From: an uncultured Prevotella sp.
GTDB lineage: Bacteria; Bacteroidota; Bacteroidia; Bacteroidales; Bacteroidaceae
Direction of reading: 5' to 3'
Assembly: GCA_905234845.1 (NCBI GenBank)
Contig: CAJOIW010000007.1
Span: 23,445 to 87,444, forward strand
Length of the DNA stretch: 64,000 nucleotides
Shown here: piece after piece, positions 1 through 8,831 of the stretch
How the letters are laid out: every line of letters starts with the position of its first letter
Numbering within the stretch: position 1 is the first letter of the stretch
Made by a program: the position numbers and the translations under genes
Notes under the pieces: generated by a model
The model's input: the letters and a program-made list of their open reading frames with translations, nothing else
Databases searched by the model: none
What the model was told of the DNA's origin: nothing

Positions 1-123
1 CGCCCCGTCAACTTCAATCCGAAATACTGGATAGGCATCCGCGTCAACGACGTGCCCGACGACCTCACCCTGCAGCTGGTCCGCAACTCCTTCGCTCTTG
101 TCAAAGCCAAATACCAGAAATAA
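1..123 (+). CDS. MmcQ/YjbR family protein, C-terminal fragment
   Basis: The window opens inside a reading frame that runs 40 codons to a TAA at 121-123. The visible end reads NPKYWIGIRVNDVPDDL and closes with a short helix ending SFALVKAKYQK. This resembles the C-terminus of the small MmcQ/YjbR (CyaY-like fold) proteins, which typically have an N-K-x-W, x-D-G/D-x-V-P-D-E pattern followed by a helix and a lysine-rich tail. The family is of uncertain function, sometimes described as DNA-binding. The N-terminal two thirds lie outside the window, so the call rests on 40 residues. The next gene (hsdR) is convergent and ends 55 bp downstream. Confidence 0.6.
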   Translation, partial: RPVNFNPKYWIGIRVNDVPDDLTLQLVRNSFALVKAKYQK

Positions 124-177
124 CCGCCAGCCTGCAACTGCCAAGGAGAGTATTTAGACATATTGAAGAGGCTGCAC

Positions 178-2610
178 CTAAGCGCTATACAATCTTCGTT
201 GCAACTCAAAGTAGTGTGCCCGTATATCGGCGACAGACATCTGTAGTTTTTCCTTGGCATCACTCATCGAGTTGAACTTAATGGTGATAAAGGTCTTCAG
301 GTTATCCGAGCCAAGTTCCTTGAAGCCATTGCTGACATAGTATTCCAGTATCAGATTGTCGAATTCTCGCTGTTCTTTGTTCAGAGAGTCTACATATTGT
401 TTCTTCACAAGTTCCACTCGTTTAGCTCTCTCAATAGGAGTAGAGTTGTATGCGATATATTCAAGCACGTCGAGCAAGTCGCATTTCTGCATTTTCAGCA
501 TGTCCTTCAATAAGTTCAGTTTATCCTCTGCAAAACCAGCTTCATCCAGTGTACTCAGCAGTTGCTCACGGGTTTCCGGGTTCGACCATTTTTCTCTCAA
601 GTCGTCTGCGCCAGAGAAGAACTCAGGTATCCTGCCAAAGAGTTTCTTAACATATTCTTCAAGACTGATAAACTCATCGCCATAAAATATCTTCTGTTCC
701 CATGACGTTTCGAGCGACAGTTTTCTTCCTGTAGACAGCTTGATGTCGATGAGGTTTGTTTTCGGCCCTTCGCAGGTACATGGGAGGTTTCCGCATGTTG
801 GGCAGGGCGTAGGTTCACTTGCCATTTCGGGGGCGCGGTCAGGCATCACATAATGTTTCTTGTTGCAAGTGCATGGCCAGTTGCCGCATACCGAGCAATA
901 CTGGTCACCATCCCATTCAGGGTCTTTGAACATTTCGCATGCGCCAACAAAGTCGTAGATCGTGAAATAATATTTTTTGTCGAACAGGCGCGTGCCTCGA
1001 CCGATAATCTGCTTAAACTCCACGATGTTTTGTACGGGTCGCATCAATACGATGTTGCGCACGTTGCGTGCATCGACACCCGTGCTCAACTTATAAGATG
1101 TGGTCAGAATCGTCGGCAATAACTTCTCGTTGTCCTGGAAGGCTCTCAGTGTTGCTTCTCCCACTTCGCCGTCGTCGGCCGTCACACGCTCACAATAGTT
1201 GCTGGCGGGGCGACGTTTGTGCTTGTTCACCATGTCGCGGACTATCATGGCGTGCTTTTGTGTCGCGCAGAAGATGATGGTCTTTTCGTCAGGGTCAATC
1301 TTGTTCAACAACTCCTGCACACGGTGCTCATCGCGCTCCTTAATCTGGATTCTGCCATGATAGAAGTCCGACTCTGAGTAAACCTTTTCAAGGTCTATCT
1401 CGCCACTCTTTACGATATCGCCTTCTTCATATTTATAGTCGTCGATATTGCTCGTAGAGATGTCCACGCGGAACGGGACAAGGAAACCGTCCTCGATGCC
1501 TTGCTTCAGCGAGTAGGTATAAACGGGCTCACCGAAGTAGGCGTAGGTATTGGCATTGTCCTTTCTTCTTGGTGTGGCCGTCATACCGAGTTGATAGGCC
1601 GAGTCAAAATATTCCATCAGCTTGCGCCATTCGCTTTCATCGTTGGCGCCACCACGATGGCACTCGTCGATAATGATGAAGTCGAAGAAGTTGCGCTCAT
1701 ATTGCATGTAATATGGCTGGTCGGTAGAGCCTTCAGGCAACGTGATGCCCTGTTCCTCTGCCTTTTGTGCATTAGGAGAATTCATCATCGTCTGGAAGAT
1801 GGTGAAGTAGAGGTTACGGGCAGTGGGAACCTTGTAATTGTTCTTCCTCAATTCCTTCGGTGTGATGCGACACATGGCATCTTCGGGGAATTGGTCGAAG
1901 TCGTTGATGGCTTGATTGGCAAGAATGTTCCTGTCGGCAATGAAAAGGATTCTTGGTGCACGGTCGACTCCCTTGGTGTTCCACTTGGTTTGTGTCAGCT
2001 TCCAGCAAATCTGGAAAGCTGTGAACGTCTTTCCCGTGCCCGTCGCCATGGTCAGCAAGATGCGGTTTCTCTGCTTAGCCACGGCTTCAAGCACGTTCTT
2101 GATGGCTATCTCCTGATAGTAGCGTGGCTGACGGCCACCGCTACGGTTGAGGGCACACAGGTTGAACTTGTCGCGCCAAGGATTCTCCTCGGGGAAGGTC
2201 ATCTGCCACAAATCTTGTGGCGAGGGGAAGCGGTCAACGTCGTGCTCCTTGCTGGGAACGACATATTCTCCCTTGCTGTTCTTGACGCCCATGTCGATGA
2301 ACCAAATCTCATCGCCATTGCTGCTATAGGTATAGCGAATCTTTAGGGCTTCAGCATAGAGCTTGGCTTGGTCCACACCCTCAGCCACATCCTTCTCGTC
2401 GCTCTTGGCCTCAATCACGGCAAGTTTTTGTCCTTTGTATTCAAGGATATAGTCTGCTTTCTTGGGATTCTTGTTTCCCGTGGCTGTGATACGGCCAGGC
2501 GCAATATAGGCACTCTGTTCCACAAGAATCTTACTACCAGGAACAATGCCCCAACCAGCATCCCTTAGCTTCGGGTCAATCTTGTTAAATCGTGTCTGCG
2601 CTTCGTTCAT
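178..2610 (-). CDS. hsdR: Type I restriction enzyme, R (HsdR) subunit
   Basis: An 810-aa motor and nuclease subunit of a type I restriction-modification system; it cleaves unmethylated DNA after ATP-driven translocation. The N-terminal PD-(D/E)xK nuclease is visible as D53 and E67-A-K69. Two RecA-like helicase lobes follow: Walker A MATGTGKT at 188-195, Walker B DECH at 315-318, then a TATP motif and QIIGRGTRL (motif VI). Between the motor and the C-terminal helical domain are two CxxCGxxPCTC clusters (about residues 570-625) that look like paired zinc knuckles, a less usual ornament. It is the last gene of the operon and starts 3 bp after hsdS ends. The length suits the EcoEI-like branch. 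No disruption is seen. Confidence 0.95.
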   Translation of the reverse strand: MNEAQTRFNKIDPKLRDAGWGIVPGSKILVEQSAYIAPGRITATGNKNPKKADYILEYKGQKLAVIEAKSDEKDVAEGVDQAKLYAEALKIRYTYSSNGDEIWFIDMGVKNSKGEYVVPSKEHDVDRFPSPQDLWQMTFPEENPWRDKFNLCALNRSGGRQPRYYQEIAIKNVLEAVAKQRNRILLTMATGTGKTFTAFQICWKLTQTKWNTKGVDRAPRILFIADRNILANQAINDFDQFPEDAMCRITPKELRKNNYKVPTARNLYFTIFQTMMNSPNAQKAEEQGITLPEGSTDQPYYMQYERNFFDFIIIDECHRGGANDESEWRKLMEYFDSAYQLGMTATPRRKDNANTYAYFGEPVYTYSLKQGIEDGFLVPFRVDISTSNIDDYKYEEGDIVKSGEIDLEKVYSESDFYHGRIQIKERDEHRVQELLNKIDPDEKTIIFCATQKHAMIVRDMVNKHKRRPASNYCERVTADDGEVGEATLRAFQDNEKLLPTILTTSYKLSTGVDARNVRNIVLMRPVQNIVEFKQIIGRGTRLFDKKYYFTIYDFVGACEMFKDPEWDGDQYCSVCGNWPCTCNKKHYVMPDRAPEMASEPTPCPTCGNLPCTCEGPKTNLIDIKLSTGRKLSLETSWEQKIFYGDEFISLEEYVKKLFGRIPEFFSGADDLREKWSNPETREQLLSTLDEAGFAEDKLNLLKDMLKMQKCDLLDVLEYIAYNSTPIERAKRVELVKKQYVDSLNKEQREFDNLILEYYVSNGFKELGSDNLKTFITIKFNSMSDAKEKLQMSVADIRAHYFELQRRLYSA

Positions 2611-2613
2611 AAT

Positions 2614-3801
2614 CTATTCAAAAACTTGTCTTAATATTGCTTGTTTCAATGCGTCGCACTCCTGAGAAATCTTCTCGTAGTTTGCTTGGAGACGGTCAAC
2701 TTTGGATTTGAGGGAGTCGAGAGAGGTAACAATGGATTGCTGAACGGATAAATCTGGAATTTTAATAAGAAAATTCCTCAAATAACCCAAAGATACAAAT
2801 TTTTGGGTTGTACCTTTTGATTCAATCTGCATTTTTAACAAGACATTATCATTTAATAAATAATACCTTAAGAATTCACCAGATTGATTTGAAGGAACCT
2901 TAAATAATGCCATATTCTTAATTGCATAATTGGGTTTTTCCTGAATATAAACAGGGTTTCCTATTGTTCCTATCATAGCGAAAAGTACATCTCCAATATC
3001 TACTTTACTTCTATTATTTATAGCGTTATAATCCTCCTCTGAAATAAAACTTACATTAGACATATCCAATATACCACCTCTTAGATTCTTAGATGTGACT
3101 AAAGGATAGCCAGTCTCATGATATTTAGGACTATCATGAGTACCGTCGCGGACATCATATAAATCAGATAACTTCTTCTCTTTCCACCCTTCTTTTGGTT
3201 CAAGCATTTCTTTGAGAGATGCTTGGAAGAGGGCTTTGGCTTCATTGAGTGCTTTTTCTGCATTAGCCTTCATCGCATCTATCTTAGCAAAAGCAGAATC
3301 AAGATAATCAACGATGGATTGTTGCTCGGAGAGAGGGGGAACAGGGATTGTGAACAATTCTAATTCTTTTACCTTTATATTGTTTATATTTGCTCCAGCG
3401 GACAACTTCTTTATAAAACCTTTATAATCAGGAGAAGACAAAGAATAAAGAAAGAAATTGGGGTTTAGTTCTTCGTTTGGTGTGACAAGAGCCATAAAAC
3501 CACCAAAAGCATAAGGATAATCTTCATCAATAAGGGCGACCTTTCCAAGATGTATCTTACTACCATTTGACATACACATCAACAAACTGCCCTTTTTGAC
3601 AATTTTATCTTCTGGTATAGAAAACTCAGGTCTTAAATATTTTAATTCATCGAAGTTTAGTTTACCAGTTGAAAGATCAACATTATTTGAACGTAGTACT
3701 ATATTATTAGAGAGCTCAGCTTCATCATTTTTTGAATAAGTCAATCCTCTTGTAAAAGTAGCTACCTCTCTTAACTTTCTATATTCCCATCTTTTTTTCA
3801 T
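2614..3801 (-). CDS. hsdS: Type I restriction enzyme, S (specificity) subunit
   Basis: A 395-aa DNA-recognition subunit shared by the methylase and restriction complexes. It has two target-recognition domains, about residues 1-150 and 205-345. Each is followed by a conserved helical spacer with the family signature L-S-x-Q-Q-S-I-V (PPLSEQQSIVDYLDS and DLSVQQSIVTSLDS) and a coiled coil. The two half-site architecture predicts a bipartite target. The gene is visibly more AT-rich than hsdR and hsdM, as expected for a gene diversified by exchange. Its ATG overlaps the stop of the upstream four-helix-bundle gene by 4 bp, so translation is probably coupled. I see no inverted second hsdS copy or recombinase nearby, so phase variation by inversion is not supported. 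Confidence 0.93.
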   Translation of the reverse strand: MKKRWEYRKLREVATFTRGLTYSKNDEAELSNNIVLRSNNVDLSTGKLNFDELKYLRPEFSIPEDKIVKKGSLLMCMSNGSKIHLGKVALIDEDYPYAFGGFMALVTPNEELNPNFFLYSLSSPDYKGFIKKLSAGANINNIKVKELELFTIPVPPLSEQQSIVDYLDSAFAKIDAMKANAEKALNEAKALFQASLKEMLEPKEGWKEKKLSDLYDVRDGTHDSPKYHETGYPLVTSKNLRGGILDMSNVSFISEEDYNAINNRSKVDIGDVLFAMIGTIGNPVYIQEKPNYAIKNMALFKVPSNQSGEFLRYYLLNDNVLLKMQIESKGTTQKFVSLGYLRNFLIKIPDLSVQQSIVTSLDSLKSKVDRLQANYEKISQECDALKQAILRQVFE

Positions 3802-4493
3802 TTCACGTCCTCCTTTTGATTATTCGTATAGTTCAGAGGGGGTTGAGAAGAATTGTTGTTCGGAGTGATCAGAGTAATCGGAGTGTTCTGACTATTCTGA
3901 TAATTCGGATAGCCCTGTTGATTCTGGCTACTGCGATAATTGACTCGCGCTTGGTACATGCGTTCTTTGATGCCGCCCTCTGTGACAAAGCGCTCCTGCA
4001 TGGTGATGAGCAACTTGTGGAGCATATACATGGCCTGGTGGATGAGGGTGATGCATAGGTTGGCAATCTCCTCGTCGTTCATCTTTTGAATGAGTTGGGT
4101 GTAGTTTTCTTTGATTTGCTTGCTCCGTGCATACTGCCGCATTCTCTCATAACGCGGATGGAGATTACCCCATTGTGGCAACTGACGCACACGCAGATAA
4201 TCCTCGTAATCGTCGAGCAATTCCTCCAAACTGGCTTTCGCCACATTGGTCAGCTTGATTTCCGTCTCACTCGATGTGGCAGCAGCCTGGTTCCCCTCCG
4301 CTATGTTCTGCTTGCCGGATCTGGCCGCCTGCACCATCTGGTCGATGGTGCGGTCGCCTCTTTGCAGATAGTGCTGGGTGAAGTAGAAGGTAATGTCGTA
4401 GATAATCTCTGTAACCTGATACACCCTCAGTTGGCGATAATGGCCATGCTGGGGGAGAAAGGTCTTTGGAGGGTTTTGATTATTGGGAGCCAT
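3798..4493 (-). CDS. Four-helix bundle suffix-domain protein embedded in hsd operon
   Basis: A 231-aa protein between hsdM and hsdS. The body (about residues 15-170) is helix-rich and resembles the S23/IVS-type four-helix-bundle family: LRVYQVTEIIYDITFYFTQHYL, then RTIDQMVQAARSGKQNIAEG, whose SGKQNIAEG turn is the family hallmark. The last 45 residues are Asn/Gln/Pro-rich and low in complexity (YPNYQNSQNTPITLI) and come from a 9-bp minisatellite at 3849-3902. The gene starts 17 bp after hsdM ends and overlaps hsdS by 4 bp, so it is made with the RM subunits. Its job there is unknown; an accessory or regulatory role in the complex is inference only. Confidence 0.75.
   Translation of the reverse strand: MAPNNQNPPKTFLPQHGHYRQLRVYQVTEIIYDITFYFTQHYLQRGDRTIDQMVQAARSGKQNIAEGNQAAATSSETEIKLTNVAKASLEELLDDYEDYLRVRQLPQWGNLHPRYERMRQYARSKQIKENYTQLIQKMNDEEIANLCITLIHQAMYMLHKLLITMQERFVTEGGIKERMYQARVNYRSSQNQQGYPNYQNSQNTPITLITPNNNSSQPPLNYTNNQKEDVK
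3849..3902. repeat. 9-bp degenerate minisatellite in four-helix-bundle gene
   Basis: Six contiguous 9-mers run across the 3' part of the gene: TTCGGAGTG, ATCAGAGTA, ATCGGAGTG, TTCTGACTA, TTCTGATAA, TTCGGATAG. On the coding strand the shared core is TCnGAnnAn. The repeat stays in frame and encodes the Asn/Ser/Gln/Thr-rich tail. The same core and period recur in hsdM (4503-4553) and topB (56536-56581). Confidence 0.7.
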
Positions 4494-4502
4494 GGTTCCG
4501 AG

Positions 4503-4553
4503 TTTTCTGATTATTCAGAGTATTCCGAGTTTTCTGAATTTTTCTGATTGATG
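4503..4553. repeat. 9-bp degenerate minisatellite at the 3' end of hsdM
   Basis: Five to six 9-bp units with the coding-strand core TCnGAAnAn span the last codons of hsdM and the short gap to the next gene. They give HsdM the C-terminal tail NSENSEYSE. The repeat is the same class as that at 3849-3902 and keeps the reading frame. It may be a slippage-prone joint between the two genes. Confidence 0.7.
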
Positions 4554-6001
4554 ATGGTGTGGATGCTATTGAGGAGGGTTGCTGATTCGGCGTGGAGGGC
4601 TGCTAACGACTCGTAGATTTGCTCTGGCGTGCGCTCGTCCACTTCCTCAACCTTGTTGGGATTCTTCACGCTAAGGTCGCAAGCATCGTCGAGTTTTGTG
4701 GCGTCGATAGTCCACGAGTGTTCGCTCTCGGCCTGTGTCTTCTGCAAGGCGAGGAACTCTTCCATGTCAGCCTCGGTCAGTGGCTGCGTCTTGGTGAAGT
4801 GCTTATCAACTTGATAGTACCAAATCTTCTCGGTCGGCTCGCCCTTGGTGAAGAACAAGACGACGGTCTTCACGCCAGCACCCGTGAACACGCCTGATGG
4901 AAGGTCGAGGATGGTATGAAGGTTGCAGTTCTCCAAAAGCATTTTGCGGATGGCGCTTGCATCAGTATTGCTCAGGAAGGTGTTCTTGATGACGATGCCT
5001 GCACGACCGCCAGCCTTCAGCATCTTGATGAAGTGCTGCATGAACATATAGGCCGTCTCTGAGGTGCGAATCTCGAAGTTCTGCAACACCTCGCCACGCT
5101 CATTGCCACCAAATGGCGGATTAGCCAAGATGACATTCTTGCGGTCGCTCTCCTGAATCTGACTGAGGTTCATGGCCAGCGTGTTGCCGTGCGTGATGTT
5201 GGGCGCCGATACCCCGTGGAAAATCATGTTCATGGTGGCGATGATATAGGGCAGCCCTTTCTTCTCCTTGCCGTAGAAGGTATTCTTCTGCAAGATTTCA
5301 TGGTCTTTCACGCTCTTGATTTTTTCCTTCATGTAGAGGAAAGCCTCGCAGAGGAAACCCGCCGAACCACAGGCAGGGTCATAGACGGTCTCGCCTATCT
5401 TCGGGTCAACCACCTTGATGATGCTACGAATCAGTGGACGCGGCGTGTAATACTCGCCACCATTACGGCCTGCATTACCCATGCGCTGGATGTTGCTCTC
5501 ATAAAGCACTGTCATCTCGTGTTTGTCTTCGGCACTTTGGAAATGGAGTTCATCAATCATGTTGATAATCTCACGCATGTTGAACCCGGAGCGAATCTTG
5601 TTGTGCAGTTCACCGAAAATTTCGCCAATCTTGTATTCAAGACTGTCGGTTTGAGTGGCTGTGTTCTGGAAGTCTTTGAGGTAGGGGAAGAGCTTTTGGT
5701 CGACAAAGTCTACGAGGTCGTTGCCGCTCATGGCGTTGACGGTGTCTAATACCATCTTACCTGTCTGAGGGTCTTTCTTTTTCGGCGTAGCCCACTGGCT
5801 CCAGCGATAGAAGCCTGATACCAATCGCTTATAGGTCTTGCCTTCCAGTTCGGCTTCTTCCTCGCGTTCGGTCTCAAGGTCGTCGAGGTATTTGAGGAAG
5901 AGCATCCATGATTTCTGCTCCAGATAGTCCAGCTCGCTACCGCAACCCTGCTCTTTCCACAAGATTTGGTCTATTGCCTTGAAGGTGTTTTCGTATTTCA
6001 T
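4511..6001 (-). CDS. hsdM: Type I restriction enzyme, M (HsdM) N6-adenine methyltransferase
   Basis: The methyltransferase subunit, which with HsdS methylates adenines in the bipartite target. After an N-terminal helical HsdM_N domain (WMLFLKYLDDLE) comes the class I SAM-binding fold: motif I VYDPACGSAGFL and catalytic motif IV NPPFGG. The ATG at 6001 (496 aa, MKYENTFKAIDQILWKE) is preferred over the upstream ATG at 6046, because the -7 promoter element CAAAGGTA (minus strand TACCTTTG) lies at 6046-6053 and transcription should begin near 6039. It is the first gene of the hsdM, four-helix-bundle, hsdS, hsdR operon. Its C-terminal NSENSEYSE tail is minisatellite-derived. Confidence 0.94.
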   Translation of the reverse strand: MKYENTFKAIDQILWKEQGCGSELDYLEQKSWMLFLKYLDDLETEREEEAELEGKTYKRLVSGFYRWSQWATPKKKDPQTGKMVLDTVNAMSGNDLVDFVDQKLFPYLKDFQNTATQTDSLEYKIGEIFGELHNKIRSGFNMREIINMIDELHFQSAEDKHEMTVLYESNIQRMGNAGRNGGEYYTPRPLIRSIIKVVDPKIGETVYDPACGSAGFLCEAFLYMKEKIKSVKDHEILQKNTFYGKEKKGLPYIIATMNMIFHGVSAPNITHGNTLAMNLSQIQESDRKNVILANPPFGGNERGEVLQNFEIRTSETAYMFMQHFIKMLKAGGRAGIVIKNTFLSNTDASAIRKMLLENCNLHTILDLPSGVFTGAGVKTVVLFFTKGEPTEKIWYYQVDKHFTKTQPLTEADMEEFLALQKTQAESEHSWTIDATKLDDACDLSVKNPNKVEEVDERTPEQIYESLAALHAESATLLNSIHTIINQKNSENSEYSE

Positions 6002-6045
6002 GTTCTCAATTGTTATCTGATTTTCGTTCAAATGTTTTATTGGCA

Positions 6046-6053
6046 CAAAGGTA
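6046..6053 (-). promoter_or_regulatory. -7 element of the hsd operon promoter
   Basis: The minus-strand sequence TACCTTTG matches the Bacteroidota -7 consensus TAnnTTTG. I do not see a clear TTTG at -33. Its position decides the hsdM start at 6001. Confidence 0.6.
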
Positions 6054-6293
6054 CAAATAATTATCGATATTGATTTACTTCAGTAGATTTTTTTGTGTGT
6101 TTGTTGTTTTCGAAATGTTAAAATCGGGTGGGGAGGTAGTGGGGAATTTAACGCGCAGAATCGCACGAAACGGGTGGGGTGGGGTTGTTGGCTGGCAACA
6201 TCAAAACAAGAGATTCTGGAGGGTTGTTTGTAAATGGCTGGTTGTCAAAGCGTTTTAATACTTCTCATTTTTCACTTTTCACTCTTCACTTCT

Positions 6294-6415
6294 GAAAGGT
6301 ATATGTTTTGGGATGCGAAAGATAAGGTTTTGGGTGGTAAAAGACCGTGTTTTGGAGGGCAAAAGACGGTCTTTCACTACCCGAAACATATATCTTTCAG
6401 GGATGAGGGATGGAA
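6294..6415. repeat. 22-bp-period AAA-N7-TTT array
   Basis: Five units start at about 6296, 6318, 6340, 6362 and 6384 with an exact or near-exact 22-bp spacing. Examples are AAAGATAAGGTTTT, AAAGACCGTGTTTT and AAAGACGGTCTTTC. Outer units are mutually inverted (GGTATATGTTTTGGG against CCCGAAACATATATC), so the block can also fold into a long imperfect hairpin. No gene is supported here. The core AAAGACnGTCTTT is shared with the array after the TnpB-like gene (47768). Confidence 0.65.
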
Positions 6416-6621
6416 GGCTACGGGGGGGCGAGCTTTGCTCGGGATGGAGATGAAGGATGAAAGGGGGAGTGAAAGGGACGATAGAGCCCCCCAACCCCCT
6501 AATTTAGGGGGCAGAGTGAAATGTTAAATCGGGAATGGTGCGTTAACATTTCCGGAGGTGAGAGGTATATGTTTCAGGTGTCGGATTAAGATTTATTTGC
6601 AAATTGCGAGTGATTATTTCG
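6416..6621. other. Gene-free stretch without a recognisable feature
   Basis: The stretch from 6054 to 6869 holds no supported gene; short open frames here lack family similarity and codon structure. Apart from the 22-bp array, the palindromic element and the terminator listed separately, this part shows only G-rich low-complexity text and a lone further copy of GAGGTATATGTTTCAGG near 6560, which resembles the first unit of the upstream array. Confidence 0.5.
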
Positions 6622-6771
6622 ACCACGAATTTTACGAATTTCACAAATTGTTCTTACAAACATAATTATGAGGAATTATACCAATTCCTAAAATTGCGAA
6701 AGCATTTTTTTCGTGAAATTAGAAAATAAATCAGACATTAAGAATTAGTGCAATTAGTGTAATTTGTGGTT
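6622..6771. repeat. About 150-bp intergenic palindromic element
   Basis: The left arm (6622-6650) is built of 9-bp steps CACGAATTT, TACGAATTT, CACAAATTG. The right arm (6742-6771) is its imperfect reverse complement, ending AATTTGTGGTT. Between them is about 90 bp of AT-rich DNA with smaller inverted pieces. The transcript could form a long hairpin. It resembles dispersed palindromic intergenic repeats, but I cannot count copies genome-wide. Confidence 0.5.
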
Positions 6772-6786
6772 AGAGAACTAATAAAA

Positions 6787-6820
6787 AACAGGCAGCCTCT
6801 GATGGTAGAGGCTGCCTGTT
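6787..6820 (-). terminator. Rho-independent terminator of the secreted-protein gene
   Basis: A perfect 14-bp stem (AACAGGCAGCCTCT with AGAGGCTGCCTGTT, loop GATGGT) is followed on the minus strand by TTTTTTAT. It lies 50 bp past the stop of the gene at 6870. Confidence 0.9.
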
Positions 6821-6869
6821 GGGATTACTATTCTTCTCCCGTAGATGGGGAGGGGATAGGAGTCGGCAT

Positions 6870-8831
6870 TTACTTCTGAACGAACTTCTTGCCGTTCTTG
6901 ATAACGATGCCGCGATAGGTGTCGTTCACGCGCTGACCGGAGAGGTTGTAGATGGCGTCGGTGTTGACGTTAGCGTTATCGTTGACGTTAACACTCTTGA
7001 TGCCTGTACCGGTGGATTCCTCGATCTTGGTGGGATAGATCTCGGGTGCGTTCTTGTAGATGGTTCCGAAGATACCGGTCACGTCGTACTTCTTCGTCTC
7101 GTCGATCTCGGTGGGGATGACGCCAAGCTCGTACTTGTCGAAGATCTGGACCTTCTTGTCGTCGAGGTTCATGTAGTAGTTGGTCTTCAGGTTCTCGCCT
7201 TCGCCGGTGGTCTCGGAAGAGAGGGTGACGCCCTTGACGACGCACAGGTCGGCAATGTGCTTGAGTTCGATGAGCTCGTCGAGGGTTGTCTCTACGGGTG
7301 CTACCTCGCCGGTGCCTGTGGTGACGCCTTCAATGGAGGTTACATCCTGAATGTCTTTCGTTTCGGGAAGTCCGTAGTAGGGTGCGTAGTTGAACTTGAT
7401 GTCGCCAGTGAGGGTCTGGCCTTCGGTGAGGTTAAGACCGGTCTGGAAGAACAGGATGGCATAGTCGCCTTCGCGGACGTATGCACCCTGAGTCTCGCTG
7501 ACGTAGACCACGAGTGCATTGTTGAGCTTCAGGTTTACGCGGTCGATGGCAGTGGAGGTCTTGCCGTTAAGACTCTCGATGGTCTCATCCTGATAGGTGA
7601 CAACGATGTCACCGTCCTGAACGGTGAAGTTCTTGATTTCCCATGCGCCGTAGCTTTCACCACTGACATACTTGAAGGCAAACTGTACGGTCTTGCCTTT
7701 GTAGGCCGTGAGGTCTTTCTCTACGGTGGTGAAGTCTGTCCAATCCTTACCGGTAAATGCCTCGGGATATTCAAGGGCGATGGTTTGCCACTCGCCTCCC
7801 TCCTCACGTACGCAGAGCATGGCCTCTTCGGCAGGAGTGGTGAAGAAGCGGCCCTGATGCTCGAAGGAGAGCTTGGGCGTGTTGGCGTTTGTAAGGTTGA
7901 TGAATGGCGAGACGAGCATGGTGTTGGCATTCTTGGCCGAGACAACTGCACCATAGTTGTTGGTCTTCCATGCGGTCTTCGTCCCTTCAATCTGGAACTT
8001 GCCGTAGCTGCCCTGAAGGGTCTCGGTATAGGGCGGATTTACGGTCTCGTAGGTGATAACGTTCTTGGTGAATACCATTTCGACTACTTCGCCGAGGTCG
8101 CCTGTGATGGCGTCTTCCTCAACGGCCTTGACGGTGGTTGTCTCGGTGATAGTGAACGGACCACGATAGACGGTGGAGGCGCTTGTGGGATTGGTGCCGT
8201 CGGTGGTGTAGTAGATAACGTCGTCCTCATAAACAGCCTGAATGGTTACGGTGGTCTGATCATCGAATGGTGTGGTACCACTGATGACAGGCTTAGCGGC
8301 AGGTGCCTCACCGTCGAGTTCTACTTCGAGCTTCTTCAGTTGGGTATTGCTGTTAATGGTAAATACAATCGAGTTGGCCTGTCCTGCCCATGTGGCGGTC
8401 TGATTTTCCTTGTCGCCTACGGTCAGCGCGCCGGTGTTGGCCGTCAGGTCGAAGTTGAGCTTGCTCTTCGAGGAGTTCCAGTTGGGTACGAACACGATGG
8501 AGGTGATTTTGTGCCCTGTGGGAGCTACAACGGTTAGATTCCCATTGTACAGGCGCAAACGTGGAGAGGTCGTCCAGATACGATTGCGGGTTGAGGCTTC
8601 GGTGGGTGAAGCCGTTACGGTAATGCTCACACCATCGACAGTAGCCGTCTTGTCCTCATTGAATTCACCGGCAGGGTCGTAGGTGGAACCACTGCCGCTT
8701 GATGATCCGCTGATGCCGAAAAGCGTGTTGGCATCTGTGTCGAAATCGAACAACACATCGGTTGCAAAGCCCTTATTACCAGCAAACAACGCCAGCATAA
8801 GAACCATTGAATAACGTAAAAAATGTTTCAT
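6870..8831 (-). CDS. Secreted multidomain cell-surface protein with a chitobiase-C-like domain
   Basis: A 653-aa exported protein with a signal peptide (MKHFLRYSMVLMLALFAGNKGFA). The N-terminal part is a beta-rich, Ser/Thr-rich domain (about 25-180). It is followed by a CHB_HEX_C-type domain (IYYTTDGTNPTSASTVYRGP, about 195-265). Next is a domain like choice-of-anchor J / cleaved adhesin (MLVSPFINLTNANTPKLSFEHQG, about 290-410), then a further beta domain. The C-terminus IYNLSGQRVNDTYRGIVIKNGKK is a motif common on exported Prevotella proteins. No catalytic residues are recognisable, so surface binding or adhesion is inference. The gene is monocistronic with its own strong terminator. Confidence 0.75.
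   Translation of the reverse strand: MKHFLRYSMVLMLALFAGNKGFATDVLFDFDTDANTLFGISGSSSGSGSTYDPAGEFNEDKTATVDGVSITVTASPTEASTRNRIWTTSPRLRLYNGNLTVVAPTGHKITSIVFVPNWNSSKSKLNFDLTANTGALTVGDKENQTATWAGQANSIVFTINSNTQLKKLEVELDGEAPAAKPVISGTTPFDDQTTVTIQAVYEDDVIYYTTDGTNPTSASTVYRGPFTITETTTVKAVEEDAITGDLGEVVEMVFTKNVITYETVNPPYTETLQGSYGKFQIEGTKTAWKTNNYGAVVSAKNANTMLVSPFINLTNANTPKLSFEHQGRFFTTPAEEAMLCVREEGGEWQTIALEYPEAFTGKDWTDFTTVEKDLTAYKGKTVQFAFKYVSGESYGAWEIKNFTVQDGDIVVTYQDETIESLNGKTSTAIDRVNLKLNNALVVYVSETQGAYVREGDYAILFFQTGLNLTEGQTLTGDIKFNYAPYYGLPETKDIQDVTSIEGVTTGTGEVAPVETTLDELIELKHIADLCVVKGVTLSSETTGEGENLKTNYYMNLDDKKVQIFDKYELGVIPTEIDETKKYDVTGIFGTIYKNAPEIYPTKIEESTGTGIKSVNVNDNANVNTDAIYNLSGQRVNDTYRGIVIKNGKKFVQK

Noticed and set aside
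1501..2346. A 281-aa open frame antisense to hsdR
   Set aside because: hsdR has intact helicase and nuclease motifs across this interval; the opposite frame shows none.
2614..3801. Phase-variable, invertible hsdS
   Set aside because: Only one hsdS is present, with no inverted partial copy and no site-specific recombinase in the window.
6819..8537. A 572-aa open frame on the plus strand
   Set aside because: It is the antisense of the secreted protein at 6870-8831, which has a signal peptide, recognisable domains and its own terminator. The plus-strand product has no domain logic.
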